Part shown: one piece after another, positions 7,063-14,812 of the stretch | How positions within the stretch are numbered: the first letter of the stretch is position 1 | Layout: every line of letters starts with the position of its first letter | NCBI GenBank assembly: GCA_036655975.1 | Contig: JAVVPD010000033.1 | Coordinates: 1-22,944, forward strand | DNA: 22,944 nt | Direction: 5' to 3' | Origin: CASQEL01 sp036655975 | GTDB lineage: Bacteria > Desulfobacterota > Desulfovibrionia > Desulfovibrionales > Desulfovibrionaceae | Notes under the pieces: model-generated | What the model was told of the DNA's origin: nothing | Database searches by the model: none | The model's input: the letters and a program-made list of their open reading frames with translations, nothing else | Position numbers and translations under genes: made by a program

Positions 7063-7089
7063 TTATCGGCATGACGGTGCTTTTCTTTA
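7063..7089 (-). promoter_or_regulatory. Sigma-28 (FliA) promoter of cheV
   Basis: Minus-strand TAAAGAAA (7089-7082), exactly 11 bases, then GCCGATAA (7070-7063). The flagellar sigma consensus is TAAAGTTT-N11-GCCGATAA, so the -10 element and spacing are perfect and the -35 matches six of eight bases. It lies 50 bases upstream of the cheV start in the right orientation. Confidence 0.85.
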
Positions 7090-7259
7090 GAGCCTTTTCC
7101 ACACCTGCAATACCTGTTGGACAAGGGTGAAAATAGACTATCAGCAATGGGCTATAAATGCAGCCACTCAAAAAATCAAAAATGAGATATCTTATATATC
7201 ACACTATTATTGTTGATATAATAATAAAAAAAAGTTCTACCGCCCGTAAAAACGCCGTA

Positions 7260-7862
7260 TTAGGGACGAATAATTTTTTGTGCTAAATCAAGGCTTGTTA
7301 GAATATCAAGCATATTAGACACGTCCCCCACAACTTTTTTGTCTAGCAGCTTAAAATGGGTCAAACACGCGCCGCACACAAGAATAGAAACCCCCGCATT
7401 TTTCAAAGCCACCAGCGCTTCCAAGGCGGGCCCTTCGTGGGCCGCAAGCTTAACACCGCCGTTCAGCAAGACAACACGCCATAAATTTTCACCCAATTCT
7501 GGCAGGGTTGCCAAAAAAGTTGCCATCAGCTTTTCACCCAGCGTGTCGTCGCCACTGCCCAGACGATCGGAGGTAATGAATACCAAGGTCTTAAAAGTGC
7601 TGGGGGAAAGAAAATCCTCATCGCTTTTATAGTGAGTTCCTTTGTCATCTAGGCAAGCACACACCCGCCACAAGCGGGGATTATCAGTAACAACTCGAAC
7701 AAGGTAATGCTTTTTTTCCAGATAGCGGCCTACATTTATACTGGAGGTTTCATTATCCACAAGTATCTGGCATATAGTGGGTTTTTCAGCATTAATAAAT
7801 TCCCGACATTTTACAACGGGGAGGGGACACTCAAGCCCTTGGCAATCAAGCTTTTTCATCAT
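7260..7862 (-). CDS. yedF: YedF-like sulfurtransferase/selenium-metabolism protein (TusA + DsrE-like domains)
   Basis: A 200-residue two-domain protein. Residues 3-72 form a TusA/SirA-like domain with the diagnostic GLECPLPVV motif, whose Cys12 carries sulfur or selenium in relatives. Residues 90-200 form a DsrE-like domain with SDRLGSGDDTLGEKLM (98-113), VVLLNGGVKLA and CGACLTHF (Cys163, Cys166). This architecture is annotated in other genomes as a putative selenium-metabolism protein, often near selD or cysteine desulfurase genes; no such neighbour is in this window. AAGGAG lies 3 bases before the first ATG (7862) and 6 before the second (7859), so 7859 may be the true start. Confidence 0.85.
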   Translation of the reverse strand: MMKKLDCQGLECPLPVVKCREFINAEKPTICQILVDNETSSINVGRYLEKKHYLVRVVTDNPRLWRVCACLDDKGTHYKSDEDFLSPSTFKTLVFITSDRLGSGDDTLGEKLMATFLATLPELGENLWRVVLLNGGVKLAAHEGPALEALVALKNAGVSILVCGACLTHFKLLDKKVVGDVSNMLDILTSLDLAQKIIRP

Positions 7863-7915
7863 AGACTCCTTGTGATGCGCGGTGTGTGCTGTGCTATCAA
7901 CAGTGGCTGCGATTG

Positions 7916-7932
7916 GTTAACTGCCGTGCCAA
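7916..7932 (-). promoter_or_regulatory. Possible sigma-54-like site upstream of yedF
   Basis: Minus-strand TTGGCACG (7932-7925) matches the sigma-54 -24 element perfectly. After the correct 4-base gap the -12 element reads TTAAC instead of TTGCA. Loss of the near-invariant GC makes function doubtful, but position (about 55 bases before the start) and orientation fit. Confidence 0.25.
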
Positions 7933-7945
7933 ATGTATGTAAGAG

Positions 7946-7975
7946 TTGCGACAAAACACGTAAAAAAAATATAAT
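7946..7975 (+). promoter_or_regulatory. Sigma-70-type promoter of the GGDEF gene
   Basis: TTGCGA (7946-7951), an 18-base A-rich spacer, and a perfect TATAAT (7970-7975). The start would be near 7982, giving a leader of about 100 bases before ATG 8083. The -10 sits inside a 14-base perfect palindrome, 7969-7982, so it could also be read leftward. Confidence 0.5.
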
Positions 7976-8082
7976 ATTATATGACTCATTTGAATTTAGG
8001 CATTTTACCGTGTATATGCAAGTGACACCATGGATAATTTTTTTGCAATATAAAATAGTTTTCCTAGACGTTGCGAGGCGGT

Positions 8083-9045
8083 ATGTTATCTGATTTACGC
8101 CCCCTGTGCGGTGGGCTCGTACGCATCTATCTATTGGCGGAATCTGCCGAAGTCATTGCGCTGTTCAAGTCACTCTGGCCTGAAGATGAGGTAGCATGGA
8201 GTGTTTTTAGCAGCGGGAAAGATTTACTGGATCATCTCTTCCATGAGCCGCCGCATATACTCGTTGCCGCACTCCATTCGCGCGACCTCGACGGCATGGA
8301 GGTGCTGCACGTGGTCAGCAGTGACAATATCTATCGTCAAATATGCGCCATTCTGATTATTGATACTCCCTCAAGCCTAGACGAAAACTGGGAAGAAGAA
8401 CCTGTATTTGCAGACTTTATCGCTCTTCCCATCTCTCTTGACGTGTTGCGCCTACGCATAGCCCTTGCCTTACGCCGCTCCATTAGTGCCCTTGACGCTA
8501 ATCCGCTGACACATTTACCGGGTAATAGCAGTATTATCCAGTCTATTCAAGGTTATGTAAACAAAAAAATAGATTTTGCCCTCGTGTATGCCGATATTGA
8601 TAATTTCAAATCTTTTAATGATAAATACGGATTTTCACGCGGGGATGAAGCCTTGCTCATGTCCGCGCGCCTCATTGCCACCACCGTGGGAGCGCTGGAG
8701 GCGCAACCCTGTTTTGTGGGACATGTGGGCGGTGACGACTTTATTTTTATCCTCCCCATCGATCAGGTCGAGGACGTGTGCAAAAAACTTATCAAAGCCT
8801 ATGACGAAATTGTGCCCAGTTTTTATGATGAAGAAGACCGCCGCCGGGGCTTTATCACGGCAGCAGACCGGCAAGGGGTTTTGCAGACCTACCCTCTACT
8901 TTCCCTGTCGCTTGCGGTGGTCATAAACAAGGACGCGCGTTTTTCGCATTTTGGCGAAATGTCCTACATTGCTGGGCAAGTAAAGCGCAAAGCCAAGCAG
9001 ACACAAGGAAGTTGTTATGTCATCGACAGGCGCAGCCACACCTAA
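8083..9045 (+). CDS. GGDEF-family protein with degenerate receiver domain (GGDDF signature)
   Basis: 320 residues. Residues 12-130 fold-match a receiver, but the phosphoacceptor position in ILVAALHSRDLDG is Ala where Asp is expected, so it is probably not phosphorylated. Residues 138-315 are a GGDEF domain: NPLTHLPGN, metal-binding Asp in YADIDNFKSFNDKYG (166-183), and signature HVGGDDF (214-220). GGDDF is a conservative variant, seen with the NPLTxLPGN start in one subgroup, so diguanylate cyclase activity is possible. No RxxD inhibitory site precedes it. I start at ATG 8083, with GAGGCGG upstream, not TTG 8071. The end overlaps xerC by 29 bases, so the two are probably cotranscribed. Confidence 0.85.
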   Translation: MLSDLRPLCGGLVRIYLLAESAEVIALFKSLWPEDEVAWSVFSSGKDLLDHLFHEPPHILVAALHSRDLDGMEVLHVVSSDNIYRQICAILIIDTPSSLDENWEEEPVFADFIALPISLDVLRLRIALALRRSISALDANPLTHLPGNSSIIQSIQGYVNKKIDFALVYADIDNFKSFNDKYGFSRGDEALLMSARLIATTVGALEAQPCFVGHVGGDDFIFILPIDQVEDVCKKLIKAYDEIVPSFYDEEDRRRGFITAADRQGVLQTYPLLSLSLAVVINKDARFSHFGEMSYIAGQVKRKAKQTQGSCYVIDRRSHT

Positions 9046-9958
9046 TACCTTGGCGGCCTTGTGCGTCGGAGCCTTTATCGAATGGTTGCAGGTGCAAAAA
9101 GGGCATGCCTTGGCCACCACCCGCGCCTACAGCACAGACCTTGAACAATTTGAAGAATTTCTGTCCATGCACGGGGCGAGCTTGGCAGCCCCCGAACGCG
9201 TCAGCCGCCGGAATATTCAACAATTTTTAGCCGAACTCTTCCGAGCGCAGGTGGCAAAAAGCACGATGTCGCGCAAATTAGCGGCAGTGCGCGCGTATTT
9301 TCGGTACATGGTGCGTATGCGGCGCATCAGCGTCAACCCTGCCGACGGGGTACGCAATCCGAGGCAGGAATCACGCCACCCCCCCATGCTGAATGTAGAC
9401 CAGGCCTTTACCCTGCTGGATACCGTGCCACCGCCCATGCTACGCGCACAAGGGCAGTGCCTACATTGCCGTGACATCGCCTTGGCGGAATTGCTGTACG
9501 GTTCCGGTTTGCGTATTTCTGAGGCCGTAGACCTGAATGTGGACGACGTGGTTCCCTCATCGGCTCTGGTGCGCGTTATGGTCAAGGGGCGCAAAGAGCG
9601 CCTCGCCCCTTTGTCCGACACCTGTGTGCAGGCACTCATCACGTGGATTGCCCAACGCCCCGCGCTGGCATTAGCTGCGGAAAAAGCCCTGTTTGTGGGC
9701 ACACGCGGGGCGCGGCTCAACCGCCGCCAAGCCGCACGCAGCGTGCACACTTTATGCGTTTTGGCGGGCATCACCACCCCCATATCCCCCCACAGTTTGC
9801 GACACTCCTTTGCCACACATCTGCTCGAAGCGGGCGCAGACCTGCGAACAGTGCAGGAATTATTGGGGCACAGTAGGCTTAGTACCACCCAACGCTATAC
9901 ACGCCTTACCCTCGACCACCTTGTGGAGGTATACGACAAGGCCCACCCGCGCGGCTAG
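9017..9958 (+). CDS. xerC: Tyrosine recombinase XerC-type
   Basis: A 313-residue site-specific recombinase of the Xer group, which resolves chromosome dimers at dif with FtsK. Residues 10-105 are the SAM-like core-binding domain. The catalytic residues are all present: Arg166 (YGSGLRISEA), Lys190 (VKGRKER), His259 and Arg262 (HSLRHSF), His285 (LGHSRL) and Tyr294 (QRYTRL). The C-terminal LDHLVEVYDKAHPRG resembles XerC more than XerD. It looks like a housekeeping Xer, not a phage integrase, by size and lack of an extra DNA-binding domain. AAGGAAG lies 7 bases before ATG 9017, inside the end of the GGDEF gene. Confidence 0.92.
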   Translation: MSSTGAATPNTLAALCVGAFIEWLQVQKGHALATTRAYSTDLEQFEEFLSMHGASLAAPERVSRRNIQQFLAELFRAQVAKSTMSRKLAAVRAYFRYMVRMRRISVNPADGVRNPRQESRHPPMLNVDQAFTLLDTVPPPMLRAQGQCLHCRDIALAELLYGSGLRISEAVDLNVDDVVPSSALVRVMVKGRKERLAPLSDTCVQALITWIAQRPALALAAEKALFVGTRGARLNRRQAARSVHTLCVLAGITTPISPHSLRHSFATHLLEAGADLRTVQELLGHSRLSTTQRYTRLTLDHLVEVYDKAHPRG

Positions 9959-9966
9959 CGCATGTA

Positions 9967-10010
9967 GCTATTTTCAATAGCAAAATGCTCTGGCGACGAG
10001 AACCGTCGCC
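9967..10010 (+). other. Two small hairpins after xerC
   Basis: GCTATT/AATAGC (9967-9972 and 9976-9981) and GGCGACG/CGTCGCC (9992-9998 and 10004-10010). Neither is followed by a T run, so they are at best weak transcript ends. The rest of the gap to 10203 shows only the possible promoter at 10097. Confidence 0.35.
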
Positions 10011-10096
10011 CGCCACGTAGACGTAGGCGAAATTTATTTTCCACTGAAGATCTGGGCACTATTTTGTATTTCTCCTCCCGATTGCGGATTTGCTAC

Positions 10097-10125
10097 TTGG
10101 CATGAAAAGGACTTTGTGCTAAAGA
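10097..10125 (+). promoter_or_regulatory. Possible promoter of the pyrophosphatase gene
   Basis: TTGGCA (10097-10102), a 17-base spacer, and TAAAGA (10120-10125). The -35 matches five of six bases and the -10 three of six. The leader would be about 70 bases. Confidence 0.35.
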
Positions 10126-10203
10126 TAACAAGTCGGGAACGCCACGGTGTTGGCGGAGATACCCGATAAACAACTTTTACTATCGCATGGAGGAAAAGCC
10201 ATC

Positions 10204-11119
10204 ATGACTGCACTTGTTATGGGTCACATGAACCCCGATACCGACAGCATTGTTTCCGCGCTTGCCGCCGCAGAACTGTATACGAAACGCGGGATCGCTG
10301 CCAAGGCTGGGGCTCAGGGCGCCCCCACCCCTGAAACCGAATTCGTGTTGAAAAAATTCGGTTTGGTCGCTCCTGAAGTCGTGTCCACTGTGGCTGGTCA
10401 AAAAATGTATCTGGTGGACTATTCTGACCTTGCCCAAGCTCCAGAAGGCCTCAAAGAAGCCACCGTGCTGGGCATTGTTGACCACCATAAGCTGGGGGAC
10501 ATTACCACCTCCACTCCCCTAGAAATTTGGGCATGGCCTGTGGGCTGTACCTGCACCGTATTGAAATCCATGTATGATTTCTACGGCGTGGAAATCCCCA
10601 AAAATATTGCTGGTGCCATGCTGTGCGCGATTTTGTCCGATACCGTCATTTAAATCGCCCACCTGCACCGATGCCGACAAAAAAGCTGTTGAATCCTTGG
10701 CAAAAATTGCCGGCGTGTCCGACATCGTGGCCTTGGGCATGGAAATGTTCAAGGTGAAGTCCGCTGTAGCCGGTGCTTCCATGAAGGACCTCGTGTTCCG
10801 CGATTACAAAGACTTTGACATGAACGGCAAGAAAGTGGGTATCGGCCAATTGGAAGTGGTGGATCTGTCCATCCTTGAACCCGTGAAAAAGGGCCTGTTG
10901 GAAGAAATTACCCGTGTGAAGGGCGAAGGCCGCCACAGCGTATTCCTGCTGCTGACCGACATCATGAAAGAAGGCTCTGAAATGCTGATCGTTTCTGACG
11001 ATGCCAGCGTTGTAGAAAAAGCCTTTGGCGTGAAGCCCGCCGGCACTTCTGTGTGGCTGGATGGTGTCATGAGCCGCAAAAAGCAAGTTGTTCCCAATTT
11101 TGAAAAGGCTTTCAAATAA
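10204..11119 (+). pseudogene. ppaC: Manganese-dependent (family II) inorganic pyrophosphatase, split by frameshift
   Basis: The two parts together make a normal family II pyrophosphatase of about 306 residues, which hydrolyses pyrophosphate from biosynthesis. The first part (10204-10653, 149 residues) has all metal ligands: GHMNPDTD (His8, Asp12, Asp14), VDYSD (Asp72), VDHHK (His94, His95) and SDT (Asp146). It ends at TAA 10651-10653. The C-terminal part continues in the +1 frame from about 10655 to 11119 and begins KSPTCTDADKK, with GRHSVFLL and the substrate-binding SRKKQ near the end. Relatives read SDTVIFKSPT, so the site looks like a loss of two bases (ATT TTT/C AAA to ATT T AAA). Without the C-terminal part no activity is expected. 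GGAGG at 10189-10193 supports the start. Sequencing error in a T run is a real alternative. Confidence 0.85.
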
Positions 11120-11142
11120 GCCTCAAGGCTAGGTCATAGTTA

Positions 11143-11178
11143 CAAAGGCCCGCTCTGCGTATGCAGGGCGGGCCTTTG
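11143..11178. terminator. Bidirectional terminator between ppaC and the antiporter gene
   Basis: CAAAGGCCCGC (11143-11153) pairs perfectly with GCGGGCCTTTG (11168-11178), with a small CTGC/GCAG helix in the loop. It lies between the convergent ends of ppaC (11119) and the antiporter gene (11199). The stem base supplies the A and T tracts; there is no extra T run on either side. Confidence 0.7.
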
Positions 11179-11198
11179 TCTCGGTGGAGGCAAAAAAA

Positions 11199-13196
11199 TT
11201 AGCCTTCCTCGGTGGGGGCCAAACCGCGTGAAAGCTGCACACTGGTAGCATGAATACACCGTGTATCCCCAAATATATACACAACATCATCTTCCTCAAA
11301 GACAAAGTTGGGGGAGGGAGAGGGGCAGGTTTCGCCGTTTCGACTAATCGCCACCACCGTAAGGTTAAAGCTCTCGCGCAGGGCGCTTTCCTGCAAACTT
11401 GTTCCCACAAGAGGGGATCCCCCTTCCAAGCGCACGGCTTGTACGCTGACATTGGGCATTTGCTTGATCAATCTCCCGAGAACTTCCCCCCCAAAGCCCA
11501 TGGAACGCACCATGGCGTAATTTTCTTGGCGGATACGAGCGGAAAAAACGTCAATCTCCTGCTGCGGAACCAGATAATTTTGCAATACCCGCGAAAAAAC
11601 TTCCATGGACGATTCCAGCTCCTCGGCGATAACATCATTGGCCCCGAGACGTTGCAGCGGATCCACTTCGCCCAAAAAACGGGTACGGGCGACAATGTGC
11701 ACACTCTCACTCATGGCGCGCGCTTCAGCGGTGATAGAACGCACCGCAACAGGATCGGAAATGACAATCGCCAACACCCGTGCCGTGCGGATACCAACAT
11801 GTTCCAAAACCAAAGGCTGTGATGCGTCACCGTGCATAATGGGTTCTACGTGACGGCAACGGGACACGGTATCGGGATTCATTTCCAAAATTTCATACTG
11901 AATGCCCGCCTGCTTCGCCGCTTGGGCAAGGTGTTTGCCGCTGATCCCAAAGCCCACAATAATAAGATGATTTTGCAGTTTTTTATCATTTTCCTGCTGG
12001 TCTTCATTCTCTTCCACCCGGCGCCGCCCTGCAGGAAGCAGACGGGCGGCCTGCGTGGCAACCTTGGGCGCAATGAACATCATACCCGGCGTCAATACCA
12101 TGGTTAAAATACTTACAGCAAGAAATTGCTGATATTGCCCAGGGGTGATAAGCTCAACAGCCATGCCCTGCGCGCCAAGAACAAAGGCAAATTCCCCCAC
12201 CTGCGCCAAAGAAAGGGCTACAATAATAGCCGTGCGTAAGGGGTAGCCCTGAATCAACACCGAGGGCAAGGTCAACAAAGCCTTAACAACAATAAAGACC
12301 GCTGCCCCCAGCGTAACCATCCATAAATGTTCAATAAGATAGTTAAAATCCAGCAGCATTCCCACAGAAATAAAAAACAGACTCATGAACACATCGCGGT
12401 AGGGAAGCACACCGGAGACAACACTCATGCTGTATTCAGAGCGGGCGAGAATCAGCCCCGCCAAAAAAGCCCCCAACGAAAGGGACAAACCTAGAGATGC
12501 CGTCAGTAAAGATAGGCCCATGCACAGCCCCAAAGTGGTGAGCAATAATAATTCACGGGCTCGGGTTCGCACCACAGCAGCCATCAGACGGTTCAAACCG
12601 TAACGGGCAAACAACAGCACACCGCCCAAAATACCCACCGTGCGGGCCACAGCAACAAACACGCTTTCAGGCGTAAAACCCATTTTGCCCGCCAAAAGCG
12701 GCACGGCCAACAGCATGGGCGCGACCATAATATCTTGAAACACCAATATGGCCAAACTCAAACGCCCGTGGGGGGTGTTAGTGCTGCCTTTCTCTTGCAA
12801 CATACGCAATACAATGGCTGACGACGATAAGGCCACCAAACAGCCAATAAAAATACCCGTTTGCAGGGATATATCGCGGGGACAAATCAGCGCAATACTG
12901 GCAATGGTCAGCCCAATTTGGAGGCTTCCCCCCAAAAAAACGGGCTTTTTCAAGCGGGCGAGCGCTTCACCGGAAAGTTCCATACCAATGGTGAAAAGCA
13001 GCAGGGCCACGCCCAGTTCCGCCAATACCCCCACCGCCGAGGCATCGTCAACAATACCCAGCAGTGAAGGGCCGCAGAGGATGCCTGTTAACAAAAAACC
13101 TACCGTGGCGGGCAATTTAACGCGGGAACAAATAACATTGACAACAATGGAAAGCAAAAAAAGTATGACAACTTCGTCAAGGATGGTATCGGTCAT
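11199..13196 (-). CDS. KefB-like CPA2 cation:proton antiporter with RCK domain
   Basis: A 665-residue inner-membrane protein. Residues 1-385 are a CPA2 transport domain with a dozen or so hydrophobic segments, including LFTIGMEL (67-74), LVFQDIMVAP (151-160) and AQVGEFAFVL (331-340). A charged linker (391-407) leads to an RCK/TrkA-N nucleotide-binding domain beginning LIIVGFGISGKH (411-422). A TrkA-C domain at about 575-660 ends the protein. This architecture is that of potassium or sodium efflux antiporters gated by NAD(H) or other ligands. It lacks features that would prove glutathione regulation, so KefB-like is a family name only. Its ribosome site is poor (GGGAT). It follows phoU on the same strand after 163 bases. 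Confidence 0.9.
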   Translation of the reverse strand: MTDTILDEVVILFLLSIVVNVICSRVKLPATVGFLLTGILCGPSLLGIVDDASAVGVLAELGVALLLFTIGMELSGEALARLKKPVFLGGSLQIGLTIASIALICPRDISLQTGIFIGCLVALSSSAIVLRMLQEKGSTNTPHGRLSLAILVFQDIMVAPMLLAVPLLAGKMGFTPESVFVAVARTVGILGGVLLFARYGLNRLMAAVVRTRARELLLLTTLGLCMGLSLLTASLGLSLSLGAFLAGLILARSEYSMSVVSGVLPYRDVFMSLFFISVGMLLDFNYLIEHLWMVTLGAAVFIVVKALLTLPSVLIQGYPLRTAIIVALSLAQVGEFAFVLGAQGMAVELITPGQYQQFLAVSILTMVLTPGMMFIAPKVATQAARLLPAGRRRVEENEDQQENDKKLQNHLIIVGFGISGKHLAQAAKQAGIQYEILEMNPDTVSRCRHVEPIMHGDASQPLVLEHVGIRTARVLAIVISDPVAVRSITAEARAMSESVHIVARTRFLGEVDPLQRLGANDVIAEELESSMEVFSRVLQNYLVPQQEIDVFSARIRQENYAMVRSMGFGGEVLGRLIKQMPNVSVQAVRLEGGSPLVGTSLQESALRESFNLTVVAISRNGETCPSPSPNFVFEEDDVVYIFGDTRCIHATSVQLSRGLAPTEEG

Positions 13197-13359
13197 AAAA
13201 AAATCCCAGAGGTGCTAAAATAATAGACAATTATCTCTAATAAAATAACACACTATGTATATATATACAAGGGCAATTTTTTACAAACCACAGACCTACC
13301 AAAAACCCAAACGTCGCAGAGCCCATAAAATCATCCCATAGAAAACATACGCACCCCCT

Positions 13360-14034
13360 TTATTCCAAGCGTCGGTGCTTCAGGCTCACGCCTTCCACCG
13401 TAAAATAGGCATGCTCGGCAATGTTGGCGGCTCTGCGCCATACCCGGCTGGCAGACCGAACCACCAAAATAATGTGCATCGCCACATGAGGATCGATACG
13501 GGGGGGATTTTCCGTAAGATGTCCCATGATATTCTGGATAATACGCACCTCCAATTGGGTAGCCTCGTCGTCATTGCGGCATACCATCCGTGCGCGGCGC
13601 GCATCGCCCTCACGGAACGCGTCCACGGCTTCGGTATAGGCATGTTGGGCCATTTCCATGAAGGCGGTCACTTCGCCCATAACCGGGCTGGGCGGTAAAT
13701 CCTGCATAATGATAGCGCGTTCGGCAATGTCATAGGCTTCGTCACCAATACGCTCCAAGTCAACCACCATACGCAGCGCGCTGATGACAAAGCGCAGGTC
13801 ACGGGCTACGGGCTGGGTGCAGGCCAGCAAAGTTAAGGCTCTGTCGTCAATTTCATTTTCCAGCGCGTCTACAATGCTGTCTCCGTCCATCACGGCAGCG
13901 GCTGCGCCCACATTGCGGGTCACCAGAGCCGCACAGGCGTTCTCAAAAGCGATTCCTGTGGAAGCGCACATCACCAAAAGTCGGGTACGTAGGGAAACGA
14001 GCATTTGCTCCAGATGCGTTTCTTGCTTTGTCAT
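13360..14034 (-). CDS. phoU: Phosphate signalling protein PhoU (second motif degenerate)
   Basis: A 224-residue protein with two three-helix repeats that links the Pst transporter to PhoR and represses the Pho response when phosphate is ample. Repeat 1 has the intact metal-binding motif LERIGDEAYDIAE (93-105). In repeat 2 the equivalent stretch reads SRVWRRAANIAE (196-207): NIAE is kept, but the Glu and Asp of ERIGDH are replaced by Ser and Arg. No frameshift explains it, as flanking residues align in the same frame. The start at 14034 lies 2 bases after the pstB stop, so translation is probably coupled. It is the last gene of the phoB-phoR-pstB-phoU transcript, and no clear terminator follows. 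Confidence 0.9.
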   Translation of the reverse strand: MTKQETHLEQMLVSLRTRLLVMCASTGIAFENACAALVTRNVGAAAAVMDGDSIVDALENEIDDRALTLLACTQPVARDLRFVISALRMVVDLERIGDEAYDIAERAIIMQDLPPSPVMGEVTAFMEMAQHAYTEAVDAFREGDARRARMVCRNDDEATQLEVRIIQNIMGHLTENPPRIDPHVAMHIILVVRSASRVWRRAANIAEHAYFTVEGVSLKHRRLE

Positions 14035-14036
14035 GG

Positions 14037-14792
14037 TTAACCAAACCTGCCTGTGATATAATCTTCTGTTTGTGCGTTGGCGGGGCGAGTAAAAATAGTC
14101 TCCGTTGTGCCGTATTCTATACGCGTGCCCATATAAAAAAAGGCTGTAAAATCAGACACACGAGCGGCCTGCTGCATATTATGCGTCACAATAATAATGG
14201 TCAGTTGATGTTTGAGTTCGTGAATGCCTTCTTCAATTTTCTGGGTGGCAATGGGGTCAAGGGCGCTGGCGGGTTCATCCATAAGCAATACTTCCGGCTC
14301 CACGGCAAGGGCGCGGGCAATGCACAGGCGTTGCTGCTGCCCCCCAGAAAGCCCCAAGGCCGAGGTGTGCAGGCGATCCTTCACCTCCTCAAAAATAGCG
14401 GCGCGGCGTAGGGATTCTTCCACCTTGTCACTGATCAGACTTTCATCCCGCAAGCCGTTAACCCGCAGGCCATACGCCACATTTTCAAAAATTGTCTTGG
14501 GAAAAGGATTAGGCTTTTGAAACACCATGCCCACCTTGCGGCGCAAGCCCACCACATCCGTATGCGGCGCGTTGATATCCTCCCCTTCCAAAAGTATCTC
14601 CCCTTCAACCCGCGCGTGGGGGATAAGGTCGTTCATGCGGTTTAAGCAGCGCAAAAAGGTACTCTTACCGCAGCCCGAAGGCCCAATAAGCGCGGTGACT
14701 TTGTGCGTGGGGAAGGCTAAACTCACATCAAACAGGGCTTGGTGGGCACCGTAATAAAAATTAACATGCTCCGCCTGAAGTTTCTCGTGCAT
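14037..14792 (-). CDS. pstB: Phosphate ABC transporter ATPase PstB
   Basis: A 251-residue ATPase that drives phosphate import through PstC and PstA. Walker A is GPSGCGKS (37-44), the Q-loop lies in MVFQKPNPFP (89-98), the ABC signature is LSGGQQQR (148-155), and Walker B is VLLMDEP (168-174) with the switch His in IVTHNM. The segment FQKPNPFPKTIFENVAYGLR is diagnostic for PstB. I start it at 14792 (MHEKLQAEH), with CTGGAG upstream, not at the longer 14912, which would overlap phoR. It lies 20 bases after phoR. Unusually it is on the opposite strand from pstS, pstC and pstA, so the transporter is assembled from two divergent transcripts. Confidence 0.96.
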   Translation of the reverse strand: MHEKLQAEHVNFYYGAHQALFDVSLAFPTHKVTALIGPSGCGKSTFLRCLNRMNDLIPHARVEGEILLEGEDINAPHTDVVGLRRKVGMVFQKPNPFPKTIFENVAYGLRVNGLRDESLISDKVEESLRRAAIFEEVKDRLHTSALGLSGGQQQRLCIARALAVEPEVLLMDEPASALDPIATQKIEEGIHELKHQLTIIIVTHNMQQAARVSDFTAFFYMGTRIEYGTTETIFTRPANAQTEDYITGRFG

Positions 14793-14812
14793 ATATTTTT
14801 CTCCAGTTACAA

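Noticed and set aside
9217..9888. 223-codon open frame on the minus strand opposite xerC
   Set aside because: It lies wholly within xerC, which has all its catalytic residues; the frame shows Ser/Arg-rich shadow composition.
10097..10115. Sigma-54 promoter before ppaC (TTGGCATG)
   Set aside because: The -12 element reads GGAC where TTGC is needed; a sigma-70 reading of the same bases is better.
10640..10660. Programmed +1 frameshift of the RF2 (prfB) kind in ppaC
   Set aside because: The stop is TAA, not TGA, there is no Shine-Dalgarno-like stimulator a few bases upstream, and slipping would delete a conserved Phe. A two-base loss explains it better, though recoding is not excluded.
13256..13269. 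14-base palindrome TGTATATATATACA upstream of the antiporter gene
   Set aside because: It is a simple AT repeat in an AT-rich gap, and palindromy there is expected by chance. No operator family is suggested.
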